DNA of 10,545 nucleotides from Nitrososphaerota archaeon. Its GTDB lineage: Archaea; Thermoproteota; Nitrososphaeria_A; Caldarchaeales; Wolframiiraptoraceae. A program made the position numbers and the translations under genes. This document shows, in pieces, positions 1 through 6,009 of the stretch; position 1 is the first letter of the stretch, and each line of letters begins with the position of its first letter. The notes under the pieces are model-generated. The model made no database searches and was not told the origin of the DNA. It worked only from the letters and a program-made list of their open reading frames with translations. The stretch covers positions 1 to 10,545 of the forward strand of contig JAGHCZ010000136.1 in assembly GCA_021160205.1 (NCBI GenBank), given 5' to 3'.

Positions 1-557
1 GCTTCATAGGACCGGAATCAAGCTTCAGAGACGGAAACGCGCTCAGATGCCCTCAATGCAACTCAACGGATGGAATAGAGCTTTATCATAAGAGGTATTA
101 TTGCCCGGATTGCAAGAACGAATCCAATGAAGTAAATATATCTTTCAAATGCGGAGCGTGTGGAGCGTTTTATGACGAATCAAATATGGAAGTAAAACCA
201 TTTAGAACGTTCGAGCTCTCGAAAGAAGGATTAGAAAACTATGAGAAGATAAGCGGACTCTTAAACGAGCAGCTCATGAAACTCAGGGCACAAGGCTACG
301 TTATCGAGAGGCCGGCAACGTTGGTCGGGGAATCAGGAGTAATTCACACATTTGAGGCAATAGCTAAAAAAGGAGATGAGGTGATAGCTATCGCCATTTC
401 GCTTGGAGAACCGCTCACTCAAACCCTCTTCAGGTTAGGAATCGCAAAGAGCGATCTAAACTTTAAGAAACTAATACTCATCACGAGTAAGGCGATTACC
501 CCCGTTGAACGAGATTTCGCGAGATCCCTCGGAATAGAGCTTATAGGAATAACCTAG
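1..557 (+). CDS. Zinc-ribbon protein with nuclease-like C-terminal domain, TackOD1-like (5' end missing)
   Basis: The reading frame is open from base 3 to the TAG at 555-557, so the window holds the last 184 residues of a longer protein. An ATG at 186 lies inside the frame between the zinc ribbon and the tail, so it is probably not the real start. Counting from base 3, three CxxC knuckles are visible: CPQC at 16-19, CPDC at 34-37 and CGAC at 50-53. This pattern resembles the TackOD1 (thaumarchaeal output domain 1) metal-binding proteins of TACK archaea. The last ~90 residues (GESGVIHTFE, then beta-like VIAIAIS, then a helix and GIELIGI) look like a restriction-endonuclease/Mrr-like fold in which the usual E/D-x-K catalytic pair is absent, so an inactive binding version is likelier than a nuclease. 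The function is unknown. The gene ends 25 bp before the end of the oppositely oriented surface-protein gene. The open frame is certain; the family call is tentative. Confidence 0.75.
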   Translation, partial: FIGPESSFRDGNALRCPQCNSTDGIELYHKRYYCPDCKNESNEVNISFKCGACGAFYDESNMEVKPFRTFELSKEGLENYEKISGLLNEQLMKLRAQGYVIERPATLVGESGVIHTFEAIAKKGDEVIAIAISLGEPLTQTLFRLGIAKSDLNFKKLILITSKAITPVERDFARSLGIELIGIT

Positions 558-582
558 ATATATGGAGCTGCTTACGACGCGG

Positions 583-3114
583 CTAAACCGCTTTCTTCTT
601 GGTAATTCTTCTGAAGATGAGAACGCTCACGAGGATAATGGCAGAGATGACCGCGGCGCCGATGTAAGGAATTAACGCCATTATGTCAGAGACATTCACA
701 ATTAATCCAAAAATATTTATCACATCAAACTTAATGGTAGTTTCCCCTCCCGGTCCAACGACGCCTCTAGATTCGAGAGAATCGTACTTCACTCTAACCT
801 CATATGCTCGAAGCAGGGGAATTCGGGAAAAAACGGCGATCCCATCGGCGTTCGACATCTCCCTAGAAAGTTGAGAACCATAGCAGAGCAGGACTATTTC
901 AGCCCCTCGAATGGGCTTTCCGAACCAATCTATCACCTTAACCGTGATCCTAGCTTCTCGAATCTTTAAGAGAACCGGTTCCCCGTTGAAGGTGACGTTT
1001 CCGAGATAAACCGGTATTGAGGTATATGGGTAATTCACTCTCACAGAATAATTCGAGAATAACGCTTTTCTAAAGACCGCTTTTCCCTCGACATCGGTCA
1101 GCCCCTTAAACTTTATTTCATTACCCCGAGTTAAGATCACCTCAGATTTTCGAATGGGATCGCCGTTTTCCCAAACGACCTTGACAACCATATCCTTGAT
1201 AGGCAATCTAAGCACGGTCATTCCGTGAAGATCTTTGGCTTCAATCAGCTTTGAGAGAATCGTTATGTTTTCCGACGTGTAAATCGTCAAGTTGCATAAT
1301 CCATCCGGAACCAAATCGACGTGCAGCGCGACCATCGGCGCCCTAGATTCATACGTCGCTCCTGAGGAATCTCTTAAAAACCAGAGCGCGCCGAAGGGTT
1401 TGCCTTCCCACGTCACGAGCTTCAAGTTTATCTCATATATGGCCGTTGAGATGTTTTTGCGGACAGTACTAGAGATTTCAAGTGATTCTTTATAGACCTC
1501 GACTCCGCGCCAAAAAACTTTCACAGGATACGTCCCTTCGGGGATCCCGGAAAAGACTACGGAGCCGACTTTATCGGTTAGTTTCGAGATTGGGCCTAGG
1601 CTTACGCTGGCATTCGGAAGCGGCAGCCCATCAGCGCTTATTATTCTGAGTTCAGCTGCGTGTATTGGAAGCTCTATATCGGAAGCCTTTCCGGGCTCAT
1701 AAACTCCAACGGAGTCCACGCATACCCCGAAGGTCGAAGAACAGTTGATCGCTTCAACTCGATACTTCCCCATCGGGAGCTGGGTGATGTTCAGGAATCC
1801 ATTTCTAGAATAGGATTTTGTCGGCGGCAGCGCGCCTTCTAGATCCACGACCGTGAAGTTCGCTCCTACCGGGTTACCACCCGTATCAACTGCTTGCACG
1901 ATTAAATCGGCTATGGGCAGCTTAATTTTATAAGATGGCTTCTTGACTTCGGGCATTAAAGTCGGATGATATCCTATCCAAATCCACGTATCGTAGATCT
2001 TCAAATTTTTCCAGTAAATTTGCAAAGAATGATTTCCATAGGGCACCAAGGTATGCACAGCGACCCCATTTTCAGACAGCTTCTCAATTCCATCCAAGAT
2101 TATTGAGGCACCGTTTAGAGGCCTGTCCATTAAATCAATTGGCCGTATCTCAACGTTGAACACCCAAGTTCTCAAATTCTTCGACGACGCGAGATCATAT
2201 GCCGAACGAGTCCCCGCATAAACGAACGGAGTCCTTTGAGGATAGCTGCCGTTCCAGTAAACCTTTATCTCGTAGTCGTCTTCCTTAAGCCTGGTTATGC
2301 GAATTGTACCGTTCTCCGGCACGGTGTATTCTCTTCGCTCGTGGTAATAAACGAGCCTCCTAATCACCACCTTAGCTCCCGTAAGCGTATGCAATCCATC
2401 AAAATCCGTTATGGTTAAGTTGAAACTTCTATAAGGCTGAATTTCGAATGGGCCGGTTGTCGGATAATTCTCCAGCGTGTAATCTATCCACTCTGGGTAG
2501 TGAACGCGGATATCTAAGTATGGTTTTTTGAATTTTTCCTCTGGAGTTATGTCGGGTGGAATAAATATTTTGAAGCAGATCTTGGTCGACGAGTCCGCGT
2601 CATTTCCGTTTAGGATGAAGTCTATGGGATTAAATGCGCTGAGCTCCAAGTTTATGTCGCAGCTCGATCCCAGATCTCTTCCACGGTATTTCTTCCAGGG
2701 GAACCAGAAAAGCGCGTTCAGAACCTTTATCGATCTGCCTTTGCAGGCGCCTATGATTGTGAGCTTGATGTCGTATTTGAGCCGACCCTCGTAGCTGTAG
2801 AACTTCATGTATTCAACCGTGTAATTTTTAATCTTGCCCTCGTTCATCATTTGATCTGCCCTTTTCAAGATTCCTTTGAGCTCCAGATCAGTGATCATTT
2901 TTAGCTCGATTCCCTGGGGCTCCGATCTCAGAGGACAATCCATATTCGTTATGTTCGCGCAAACCGTTCCCCACTCGCCCATATAGAGCTCAGAAGGCAG
3001 AAGCTCCACTTTAAAATTCCAAGTTGGCTGTGCACGAGGACTTTGGATACCTGCGAGCGCCAACGAAAAAAGAAGAAGCACGACAAGAATGACCCAAGAA
3101 CTTTTCAGCCTCAT
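583..3114 (-). CDS. Secreted, membrane-anchored surface protein with tandem Ig-like/carboxypeptidase-regulatory-like repeats
   Basis: The 843-residue product begins with a signal peptide (basic MRLK, hydrophobic core at about residues 7-21, likely cleavage near AQP at 28-30). It ends with one membrane segment (about 814-834) followed by RRITKKK, so nearly the whole chain should lie outside the cell. Residues 31-230 form a non-repetitive N-terminal region with six cysteines. About seven repeats of 65-80 residues follow, starting near 231, 320, 402, 486, 560, 641 and 721. Each has the plan strand, D/W-x-x-G-x-P-(L/I)-x-GA, then T/S-D/N-x-x-G-x-(A/V)-x-F, then YxVxVxW/Y, typical of carboxypeptidase-regulatory-like beta-sandwiches. 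I count 16 N-x-S/T sequons. No enzyme motif is visible, so a structural, adhesive or S-layer-associated role is inferred. The ATG lacks a ribosome binding site, and an AT-rich element lies about 30 bp upstream, which suggests a leaderless transcript. It is divergent from the aro operon; no functional link is evident. Confidence 0.85.
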   Translation of the reverse strand: MRLKSSWVILVVLLLFSLALAGIQSPRAQPTWNFKVELLPSELYMGEWGTVCANITNMDCPLRSEPQGIELKMITDLELKGILKRADQMMNEGKIKNYTVEYMKFYSYEGRLKYDIKLTIIGACKGRSIKVLNALFWFPWKKYRGRDLGSSCDINLELSAFNPIDFILNGNDADSSTKICFKIFIPPDITPEEKFKKPYLDIRVHYPEWIDYTLENYPTTGPFEIQPYRSFNLTITDFDGLHTLTGAKVVIRRLVYYHERREYTVPENGTIRITRLKEDDYEIKVYWNGSYPQRTPFVYAGTRSAYDLASSKNLRTWVFNVEIRPIDLMDRPLNGASIILDGIEKLSENGVAVHTLVPYGNHSLQIYWKNLKIYDTWIWIGYHPTLMPEVKKPSYKIKLPIADLIVQAVDTGGNPVGANFTVVDLEGALPPTKSYSRNGFLNITQLPMGKYRVEAINCSSTFGVCVDSVGVYEPGKASDIELPIHAAELRIISADGLPLPNASVSLGPISKLTDKVGSVVFSGIPEGTYPVKVFWRGVEVYKESLEISSTVRKNISTAIYEINLKLVTWEGKPFGALWFLRDSSGATYESRAPMVALHVDLVPDGLCNLTIYTSENITILSKLIEAKDLHGMTVLRLPIKDMVVKVVWENGDPIRKSEVILTRGNEIKFKGLTDVEGKAVFRKALFSNYSVRVNYPYTSIPVYLGNVTFNGEPVLLKIREARITVKVIDWFGKPIRGAEIVLLCYGSQLSREMSNADGIAVFSRIPLLRAYEVRVKYDSLESRGVVGPGGETTIKFDVINIFGLIVNVSDIMALIPYIGAAVISAIILVSVLIFRRITKKKAV

Positions 3115-3137
3115 TCAGCTCTTATAAGACTACAACC

Positions 3138-3148
3138 ATAAGAATTAA
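3138..3148 (-). promoter_or_regulatory. Putative TATA-like element for the surface-protein gene
   Basis: On the minus strand this reads TTAATTCTTAT, 24-34 nt before the ATG at 3114. With archaeal TBP spacing, transcription would start at or within a few bases of the ATG. That fits the lack of a Shine-Dalgarno sequence in front of this gene. The match to a consensus TATA box is only moderate. Confidence 0.35.
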
Positions 3149-3170
3149 CCTTAGCTGGGAAGCCTCTCAG

Positions 3171-3184
3171 AAAACTTTATTTAT
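3171..3184 (+). promoter_or_regulatory. Archaeal BRE/TATA promoter of the aro operon leader
   Basis: The sequence AAAACTTTATTTAT holds a TATA box (TTTATTTA, 3176-3183) preceded by an A-rich stretch that can serve as the BRE. Archaeal TATA centres lie about 25-27 bp before the start site, which puts transcription initiation near 3203-3208 in a purine-rich stretch (AAACAAG). The transcript would then begin about 20 nt before the leader-peptide ATG at 3226, leaving room for its Shine-Dalgarno site. This is the best promoter candidate in the 375-bp divergent region and would drive the leader and all seven aro genes. Confidence 0.65.
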
Positions 3185-3214
3185 CCGCCGCTTTTCTAAT
3201 AAACAAGAATTCCA

Positions 3215-3218
3215 GAGG
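3215..3218 (+). promoter_or_regulatory. Ribosome binding site of the leader peptide
   Basis: GAGG (within CCAGAGGCGG) lies 7 nt before the ATG at 3226, an ideal archaeal spacing. It supports real translation of the 28-codon leader. The same bases lie inside a 9-nt segment (3211-3219) perfectly complementary to 3266-3274 within the leader coding sequence, so access to this site may itself be structure-dependent. Confidence 0.6.
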
Positions 3219-3225
3219 CGGAAAA

Positions 3226-3312
3226 ATGAGCCCAACAGAAAACAGCCGCAAAGGAGCCTTCTTTGGCCTCTGGAGCTTTAACTATTATTACTATTATTTC
3301 GCCCTGGCATAA
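3226..3312 (+). CDS. Aromatic-rich leader peptide (28 aa), probable attenuator of the aro operon
   Basis: This short ORF runs ATG at 3226-3228 to TAA at 3310-3312, 28 codons. The first eleven residues are ordinary (MSPTENSRKGA). They are followed by FFGLWSFNYYYYYF (residues 12-25) and ALA. Ten of those fourteen codons encode Phe (4), Trp (1) or Tyr (5), the three end products of the pathway encoded immediately downstream. It has a TATA box at a suitable distance and a GAGG ribosome binding site 7 nt upstream. Its last three codons and the stop are embedded in a GC-rich hairpin (3301-3321). By analogy with the trp and pheA leader peptides of bacteria, the product itself need not matter: ribosome progress through the aromatic codons would sense charged Tyr, Phe and Trp tRNAs. 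The ORF and composition are read directly; the regulatory role is inference. A chance ORF is unlikely given composition, position, promoter, ribosome binding site and hairpin together. Confidence 0.82.
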   Translation: MSPTENSRKGAFFGLWSFNYYYYYFALA

Positions 3313-3343
3313 CGCCAGGGCCCCTCTCTAGAAATTCTTTTTA
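3301..3343 (+). terminator. Attenuator hairpin and T-rich tract overlapping the leader stop codon
   Basis: GCCCTGGC (3301-3308) and GCCAGGGC (3314-3321) form a perfect 8-bp stem, seven pairs G-C, closed by the 5-nt loop ATAAC that holds the leader TAA. Fourteen to 21 nt past the stem lies TTCTTTTT (3335-3342), the kind of T tract at which archaeal RNA polymerase terminates. The left arm begins at the first base after the last aromatic codon (TTC, 3298-3300). A ribosome stalled in the Tyr/Phe run would therefore sit on it and block folding, while a released ribosome leaves it free to fold. The spacer between stem and T tract is longer than in a bacterial intrinsic terminator, so the hairpin may act through pausing or through the termination nuclease FttA/aCPSF1. 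The structure is seen; the termination activity is inferred. Confidence 0.6.
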
Positions 3344-3355
3344 TAGGTGGTTTAT

Positions 3356-3514
3356 ATGTCTGGGGCCCAGTTTATAGAATTTTGGAGGTATATTCTTCGT
3401 CTCGCTATAATGCTAGTGATGGGTGTTTGTGAAAAAATCGAATCGCCGGCTGCTGAACTTGGTGATCTACGGCCTATCGGAGGTGATTTTTGTTGGTGTG
3501 GGGTAAGCAGGTAA
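3356..3514 (+). CDS. Possible second small leader ORF (52 aa) overlapping the start of the ADH synthase gene
   Basis: AGGTG at 3345-3349 stands 6 nt before the ATG at 3356, a very good archaeal ribosome binding site. The frame runs 52 codons to TAA at 3512-3514, overlapping the first 25 nt of the ADH synthase gene in another frame. The N-terminal part (FIEFWRYILRLAIMLVMG) is hydrophobic and again carries F, F, W and Y codons. The stretch ILRLA...GVCEKIE...AELGDL is faintly like the first helix of AroQ chorismate mutases, but only about half such a domain would be present. Use of CGT Arg codons and similar choices differs from the aro genes. Options are a coupling ORF that carries ribosomes through the region before the downstream ribosome binding site, a second sensing peptide, a decayed gene remnant, or chance. 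I cannot choose among them. Confidence 0.35.
   Translation: MSGAQFIEFWRYILRLAIMLVMGVCEKIESPAAELGDLRPIGGDFCWCGVSR
3479..3486 (+). promoter_or_regulatory. Consensus ribosome binding site of the ADH synthase gene
   Basis: GGAGGTGA is the full complement of the archaeal 16S rRNA tail. It is followed by TTT and then three possible in-frame start codons: TTG at 3490, TTG at 3493 and GTG at 3496. The TGA at 3484-3486 closes the frame just upstream, so no earlier start is possible. Spacing from the GGAGG core is 6, 9 and 12 nt, favouring 3490 or 3493. Confidence 0.75.
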
Positions 3515-4293
3515 GGCTGAATCGGATAACCCGGAATGGAAAAATGCTCTGCGTCCCGATGGATCACGGAGTAACTTCGGGACCGATTAAGGGAGTTGAT
3601 AGGATCTATGATTTAATCGCGGACGTTGATCGAGGAGAAGCGACGGCGATCATAGTGCATAAGGGGATCATACGGAACCTGCCTCGACCCATAAAAGCGG
3701 GAATCATAATGCACGCCTCGGGAAGCACGTCGCTCTCCACATCTCCAAATTGGAAGGTACAGGTTGGAACGGTTGAAGAGGCAATTAGGCTCGGCGCAGA
3801 CGCCGTCTCAGTTCATATAAATGTGGGGAACAAGAGCGAGCAAAGCATGCTCTCGAAGCTCGGGATGATGGCTGATGAATGTGATAAGTGGGGTATGCCG
3901 CTGATCGCGATGATGTATCCAAGAGGGGAAAACGTGAAAAACCCGAGAGACCCTAAAATCATAGCGCATGTCGCCAGAATAGGCGCGGAACTCGGAGCCG
4001 ATGTAGTGAAAGTTCCCATGCCGTCATTTAACCCCGACGAAATACGCATCATAACGGAAAGTTGCCCAGTTCCAGTAGTCGCAGCCGGGGGCCCTAAAAT
4101 GGATAACGATCTAAAGATCTTAGAACTCGCATACGCGGTGATGGAGGCCGGAGGAGCTGGAGTAACGTTCGGGAGAAATGTGTTCCAGCACGAGGACCCG
4201 GGGATCATTCTCAGAGCTCTGAAAGCCGTGGTAATTGACGGAAAAAGCGTGGAGGAGGCATGTGAAATCTTAAAGGAGTTGCCCGCGAAATGA
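3490..4293 (+). CDS. aroA': 2-amino-3,7-dideoxy-D-threo-hept-6-ulosonate (ADH) synthase, DhnA-type aldolase
   Basis: This TIM-barrel class I aldolase catalyses the first step of the archaeal shikimate route. It transfers a unit derived from 6-deoxy-5-ketofructose 1-phosphate onto L-aspartate semialdehyde to give ADH, replacing DAHP synthase. The 267-residue length fits the family. The motif PMDHG carries Asp25 and His26, MMYPRG carries Tyr143 and GADVVK carries the likely Schiff-base Lys174. These correspond to the Asp, Tyr and Lys catalytic set of the characterised Methanocaldococcus enzyme. VAAGGPK and [11 protein letters not shown] form the phosphate-binding end of the barrel. The start is uncommon: TTG at 3490, with TTG 3493 and GTG 3496 as alternatives, behind GGAGGTGA. 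The stop overlaps the next gene's start as ATGA. The product is the substrate of the adjacent synthase, so this is not a fructose-bisphosphate aldolase of central metabolism. Confidence 0.93.
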   Translation: MLVWGKQVRLNRITRNGKMLCVPMDHGVTSGPIKGVDRIYDLIADVDRGEATAIIVHKGIIRNLPRPIKAGIIMHASGSTSLSTSPNWKVQVGTVEEAIRLGADAVSVHINVGNKSEQSMLSKLGMMADECDKWGMPLIAMMYPRGENVKNPRDPKIIAHVARIGAELGADVVKVPMPSFNPDEIRIITESCPVPVVAAGGPKMDNDLKILELAYAVMEAGGAGVTFGRNVFQHEDPGIILRALKAVVIDGKSVEEACEILKELPAK

Positions 4294-5321
4294 AAGAAAT
4301 AATCCTAGCGCTCGAAAAACTAGATGAAAAAATAATAGAGCACGCGCTTGGAAAGGGCTTAAGATCTTTTTACTGCGATCCTGAAGCGGCTCCGAAAAAA
4401 TTCCGAAAACTGATGAGGATATATTTTGAAAACGGCAGCGCAGACGTAAAAGTGATCGATGAGGTAAGCGATGTCGATAAAGAAAATGCCCTCAGAATCA
4501 AGGTTAAGAATCCAGAGGACTTGGATAGGACTCTGGCGGCGGCGAAATCCGGAGTGAAAACTTTGCTCATCGACGCGGAGGATTGGAAGATAATTCCCTT
4601 GGAGAATTTGATAGCTGAATTGAAGCCCTTTGGAGTGAAGATCATCGTGTTCTCCGAATTAAGTGAAGTCGAAACCCTTCTAGGCGTGTTGGAACATGGA
4701 GTTGATGGAGTGATCGTTAAGCTTGATAAGGCGGCCGACATAGACCTGGTCTCCGACCTCGTTAATGCGCCTAGAAGAATCGAGCTAGCCGCGGCGGAAG
4801 TAATAGATGTGAAAAATATCGGGCTTGGAGAGCGAGCGTGCATAGACACGACCTCTATTCTTAACTTAGGGGAGGGAATTCTCATCGGGAACACTTCAGC
4901 TCTATTCGCGTTAGTCCATAATGAGAGCTTGGGATCGAAATTTACGTCTCCTAGGCCGTTCAGAGTAAACGCGGGAGCCGTTCATTCCTACATCTTCATG
5001 CCGGATAAAACCACGAGATATCTGTCAGAGCTAAAAGCAGGAGACCGAGTCCTCATCGTTTCGAAGAATAAAGCCAGAGTTGCGGCAATCGGCAGAATAA
5101 AGATCGAACGAAGACCGCTGAAAATCATTAAGGTCAAGGTAGGCCCAATTGAAGGATCCGTAACGCTTCAAGATGCCGAGACGATAACGCTTCTCCGATC
5201 CGATGGATCCCCCATCTCCGTCACATCGATCAACCCTGGAGACAGAATCTTGGTCCACGTAGCAGAATCAAAAGCCAGGCACTTTGGAAAAGCCGTGGAT
5301 GAATTTATAATTGAGAGGTGA
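4290..5321 (+). CDS. aroB': 3-dehydroquinate synthase II (archaeal, NAD-dependent)
   Basis: This enzyme oxidatively deaminates and cyclises ADH to 3-dehydroquinate with NAD+. It is unrelated to bacterial AroB. The 343 residues are close to the usual family length. Characteristic C-terminal signatures are present: [20 protein letters not shown] (181-200), then LFALVHNE and [13 protein letters not shown] (222-234), then an [15 protein letters not shown] strand region (243-257) leading into a beta-rich tail with [10 protein letters not shown] (315-324). The N-terminal half is more divergent, as is common in the family. ATG at 4290 overlaps the ADH synthase stop by 4 nt, with GGAG at 4275-4278, implying translational coupling. 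The TGA at 5319-5321 is itself part of the ribosome binding site of aroD. Pairing with the ADH synthase in one transcript confirms the assignment of both. Confidence 0.93.
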   Translation: MKEIILALEKLDEKIIEHALGKGLRSFYCDPEAAPKKFRKLMRIYFENGSADVKVIDEVSDVDKENALRIKVKNPEDLDRTLAAAKSGVKTLLIDAEDWKIIPLENLIAELKPFGVKIIVFSELSEVETLLGVLEHGVDGVIVKLDKAADIDLVSDLVNAPRRIELAAAEVIDVKNIGLGERACIDTTSILNLGEGILIGNTSALFALVHNESLGSKFTSPRPFRVNAGAVHSYIFMPDKTTRYLSELKAGDRVLIVSKNKARVAAIGRIKIERRPLKIIKVKVGPIEGSVTLQDAETITLLRSDGSPISVTSINPGDRILVHVAESKARHFGKAVDEFIIER

Positions 5322-5325
5322 TGTA

Positions 5326-6009
5326 ATGGGCTCTGCAACGAAGATTTGCGCGAGCATAAAGGCCCCGACCATCGAAGAATTCGAGGAAAAAGCGGAAAAG
5401 GCGTTAGAAATGGGGGCAGATCTCATAGAATTTAGACTAGATTACCTTCAGAGAATAGATCTAAAAAACATCGCAGGGCTCTTGGAAAAATTTGCTGAAA
5501 AAAGCATCTTTACCTTGAGGCCTACCTGGGAAGGAGGTTATTTTAGCGGAGGCGAAGAAAAGCGATTAAACATTTTGGCCAAAATATCTGAGATGAACCC
5601 GGCGTACATTGACATGGAACTGGATTCGAGCAGCGTCGAGAGAAAAGTCCCTGAAATTAGGAAAAAGGCAAAGCTCATAATTTCAAAACACGATTTCGAT
5701 GGATCACTAAACGTGGGTTCTCTCAGAGAGCTCGCTTCGAAAGCGCTGAAACTCGGAGAAATAGCGAAGATAGTTGTATCCGCTAAGTCTTTCTCCGATA
5801 ACTTGAAGATCCTAAGCTTATACGATGTTTTTCCGACGAATAAGCTAATAGCATTCGCCATGGGAGAACGTGGAATAATCTCGAGGATAGTTTCATCGCT
5901 GATCGGAGCGCCGATAGCTTATGCTTGTTTGCCCGGCGAAGAAATCGCTCCAGGCCAGTTAAGCGTTAGAGATCTTAAGAAAATTTTGGAGCTGGCGAGA
6001 GGAAAATGA
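5326..6009 (+). CDS. aroD: 3-dehydroquinate dehydratase, type I
   Basis: The enzyme dehydrates 3-dehydroquinate to 3-dehydroshikimate through a Schiff base. The 227-residue chain is a type I (not type II) enzyme: EFRLDYL at 35-41, FTLRPTWEGGYFSGGEEKR at 62-80, YIDMEL at 94-99, SKHDFD with the general acid/base His122, AKIVVSAK with the probable Schiff-base Lys148, then FAMGERGIISRI and EEIAPGQLSV at the C terminus. I chose ATG at 5326 because AGAGGTGA lies 4 nt before it at 5314-5321. A TTG at 5311 is in frame, but starting there would put the ribosome binding site inside the gene. Only 4 nt separate this start from the preceding stop, and the end overlaps aroE by ATGA. Confidence 0.95.
   Translation: MGSATKICASIKAPTIEEFEEKAEKALEMGADLIEFRLDYLQRIDLKNIAGLLEKFAEKSIFTLRPTWEGGYFSGGEEKRLNILAKISEMNPAYIDMELDSSSVERKVPEIRKKAKLIISKHDFDGSLNVGSLRELASKALKLGEIAKIVVSAKSFSDNLKILSLYDVFPTNKLIAFAMGERGIISRIVSSLIGAPIAYACLPGEEIAPGQLSVRDLKKILELARGK

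Larger units (their letters stand above)
3211..3368 (+). promoter_or_regulatory. Set of mutually exclusive RNA pairings in the aro leader
   Basis: Five segments can pair in competing ways. A is 3211-3219 (TCCAGAGGC, contains the leader ribosome binding site). B is 3265-3274 (GGCCTCTGGA, codons for G-L-W). C is 3301-3308 and D is 3314-3324. E is 3362-3368 (GGGGCCC). A:B gives 9 perfect pairs (3211-3219 with 3266-3274). C:D gives 8 perfect pairs, the attenuator hairpin. B:D gives 8 pairs with one bulged T (3265-3273 with 3315-3322). A:C gives 7 pairs with one bulged A. D:E gives 7 G-C pairs (3318-3324 with 3362-3368). Using B:D or D:E excludes C:D. This is the sequence logic of a 1:2, 2:3, 3:4 attenuator. 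The complementarities are direct observations; which fold is the 'on' state is not determined here. Confidence 0.5.

Noticed and set aside
3184..3222. TCCGCC (3184-3189) pairing with GGCGGA (3217-3222)
   Set aside because: The first segment lies between the TATA box and the predicted start site, so it would not be in the RNA; as a DNA inverted repeat it is only 6 bp and too short to call an operator.
3338..3376. TTTTTATA (3338-3345) or TTTATA (3371-3376) as an internal promoter that bypasses the leader
   Set aside because: Possible by composition, but there is no BRE-like context, and the upstream TATA box explains the leader ORF and its ribosome binding site better. Start-site mapping would decide.
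3352..3567. 71-codon minus-strand frame across the second small ORF and the ADH synthase start
   Set aside because: No ribosome binding site or promoter, no recognisable domain, and it overlaps sequence already explained by the operon start.
4370..4894. 174-codon open frame on the minus strand of the dehydroquinate synthase gene
   Set aside because: Serine-rich low-complexity antisense shadow, with no ribosome binding site or recognisable domain.
5311..5325. TTG start for aroD at 5311
   Set aside because: The AGAGGTGA site would lie within the coding region; ATG at 5326 sits 4 nt after it.
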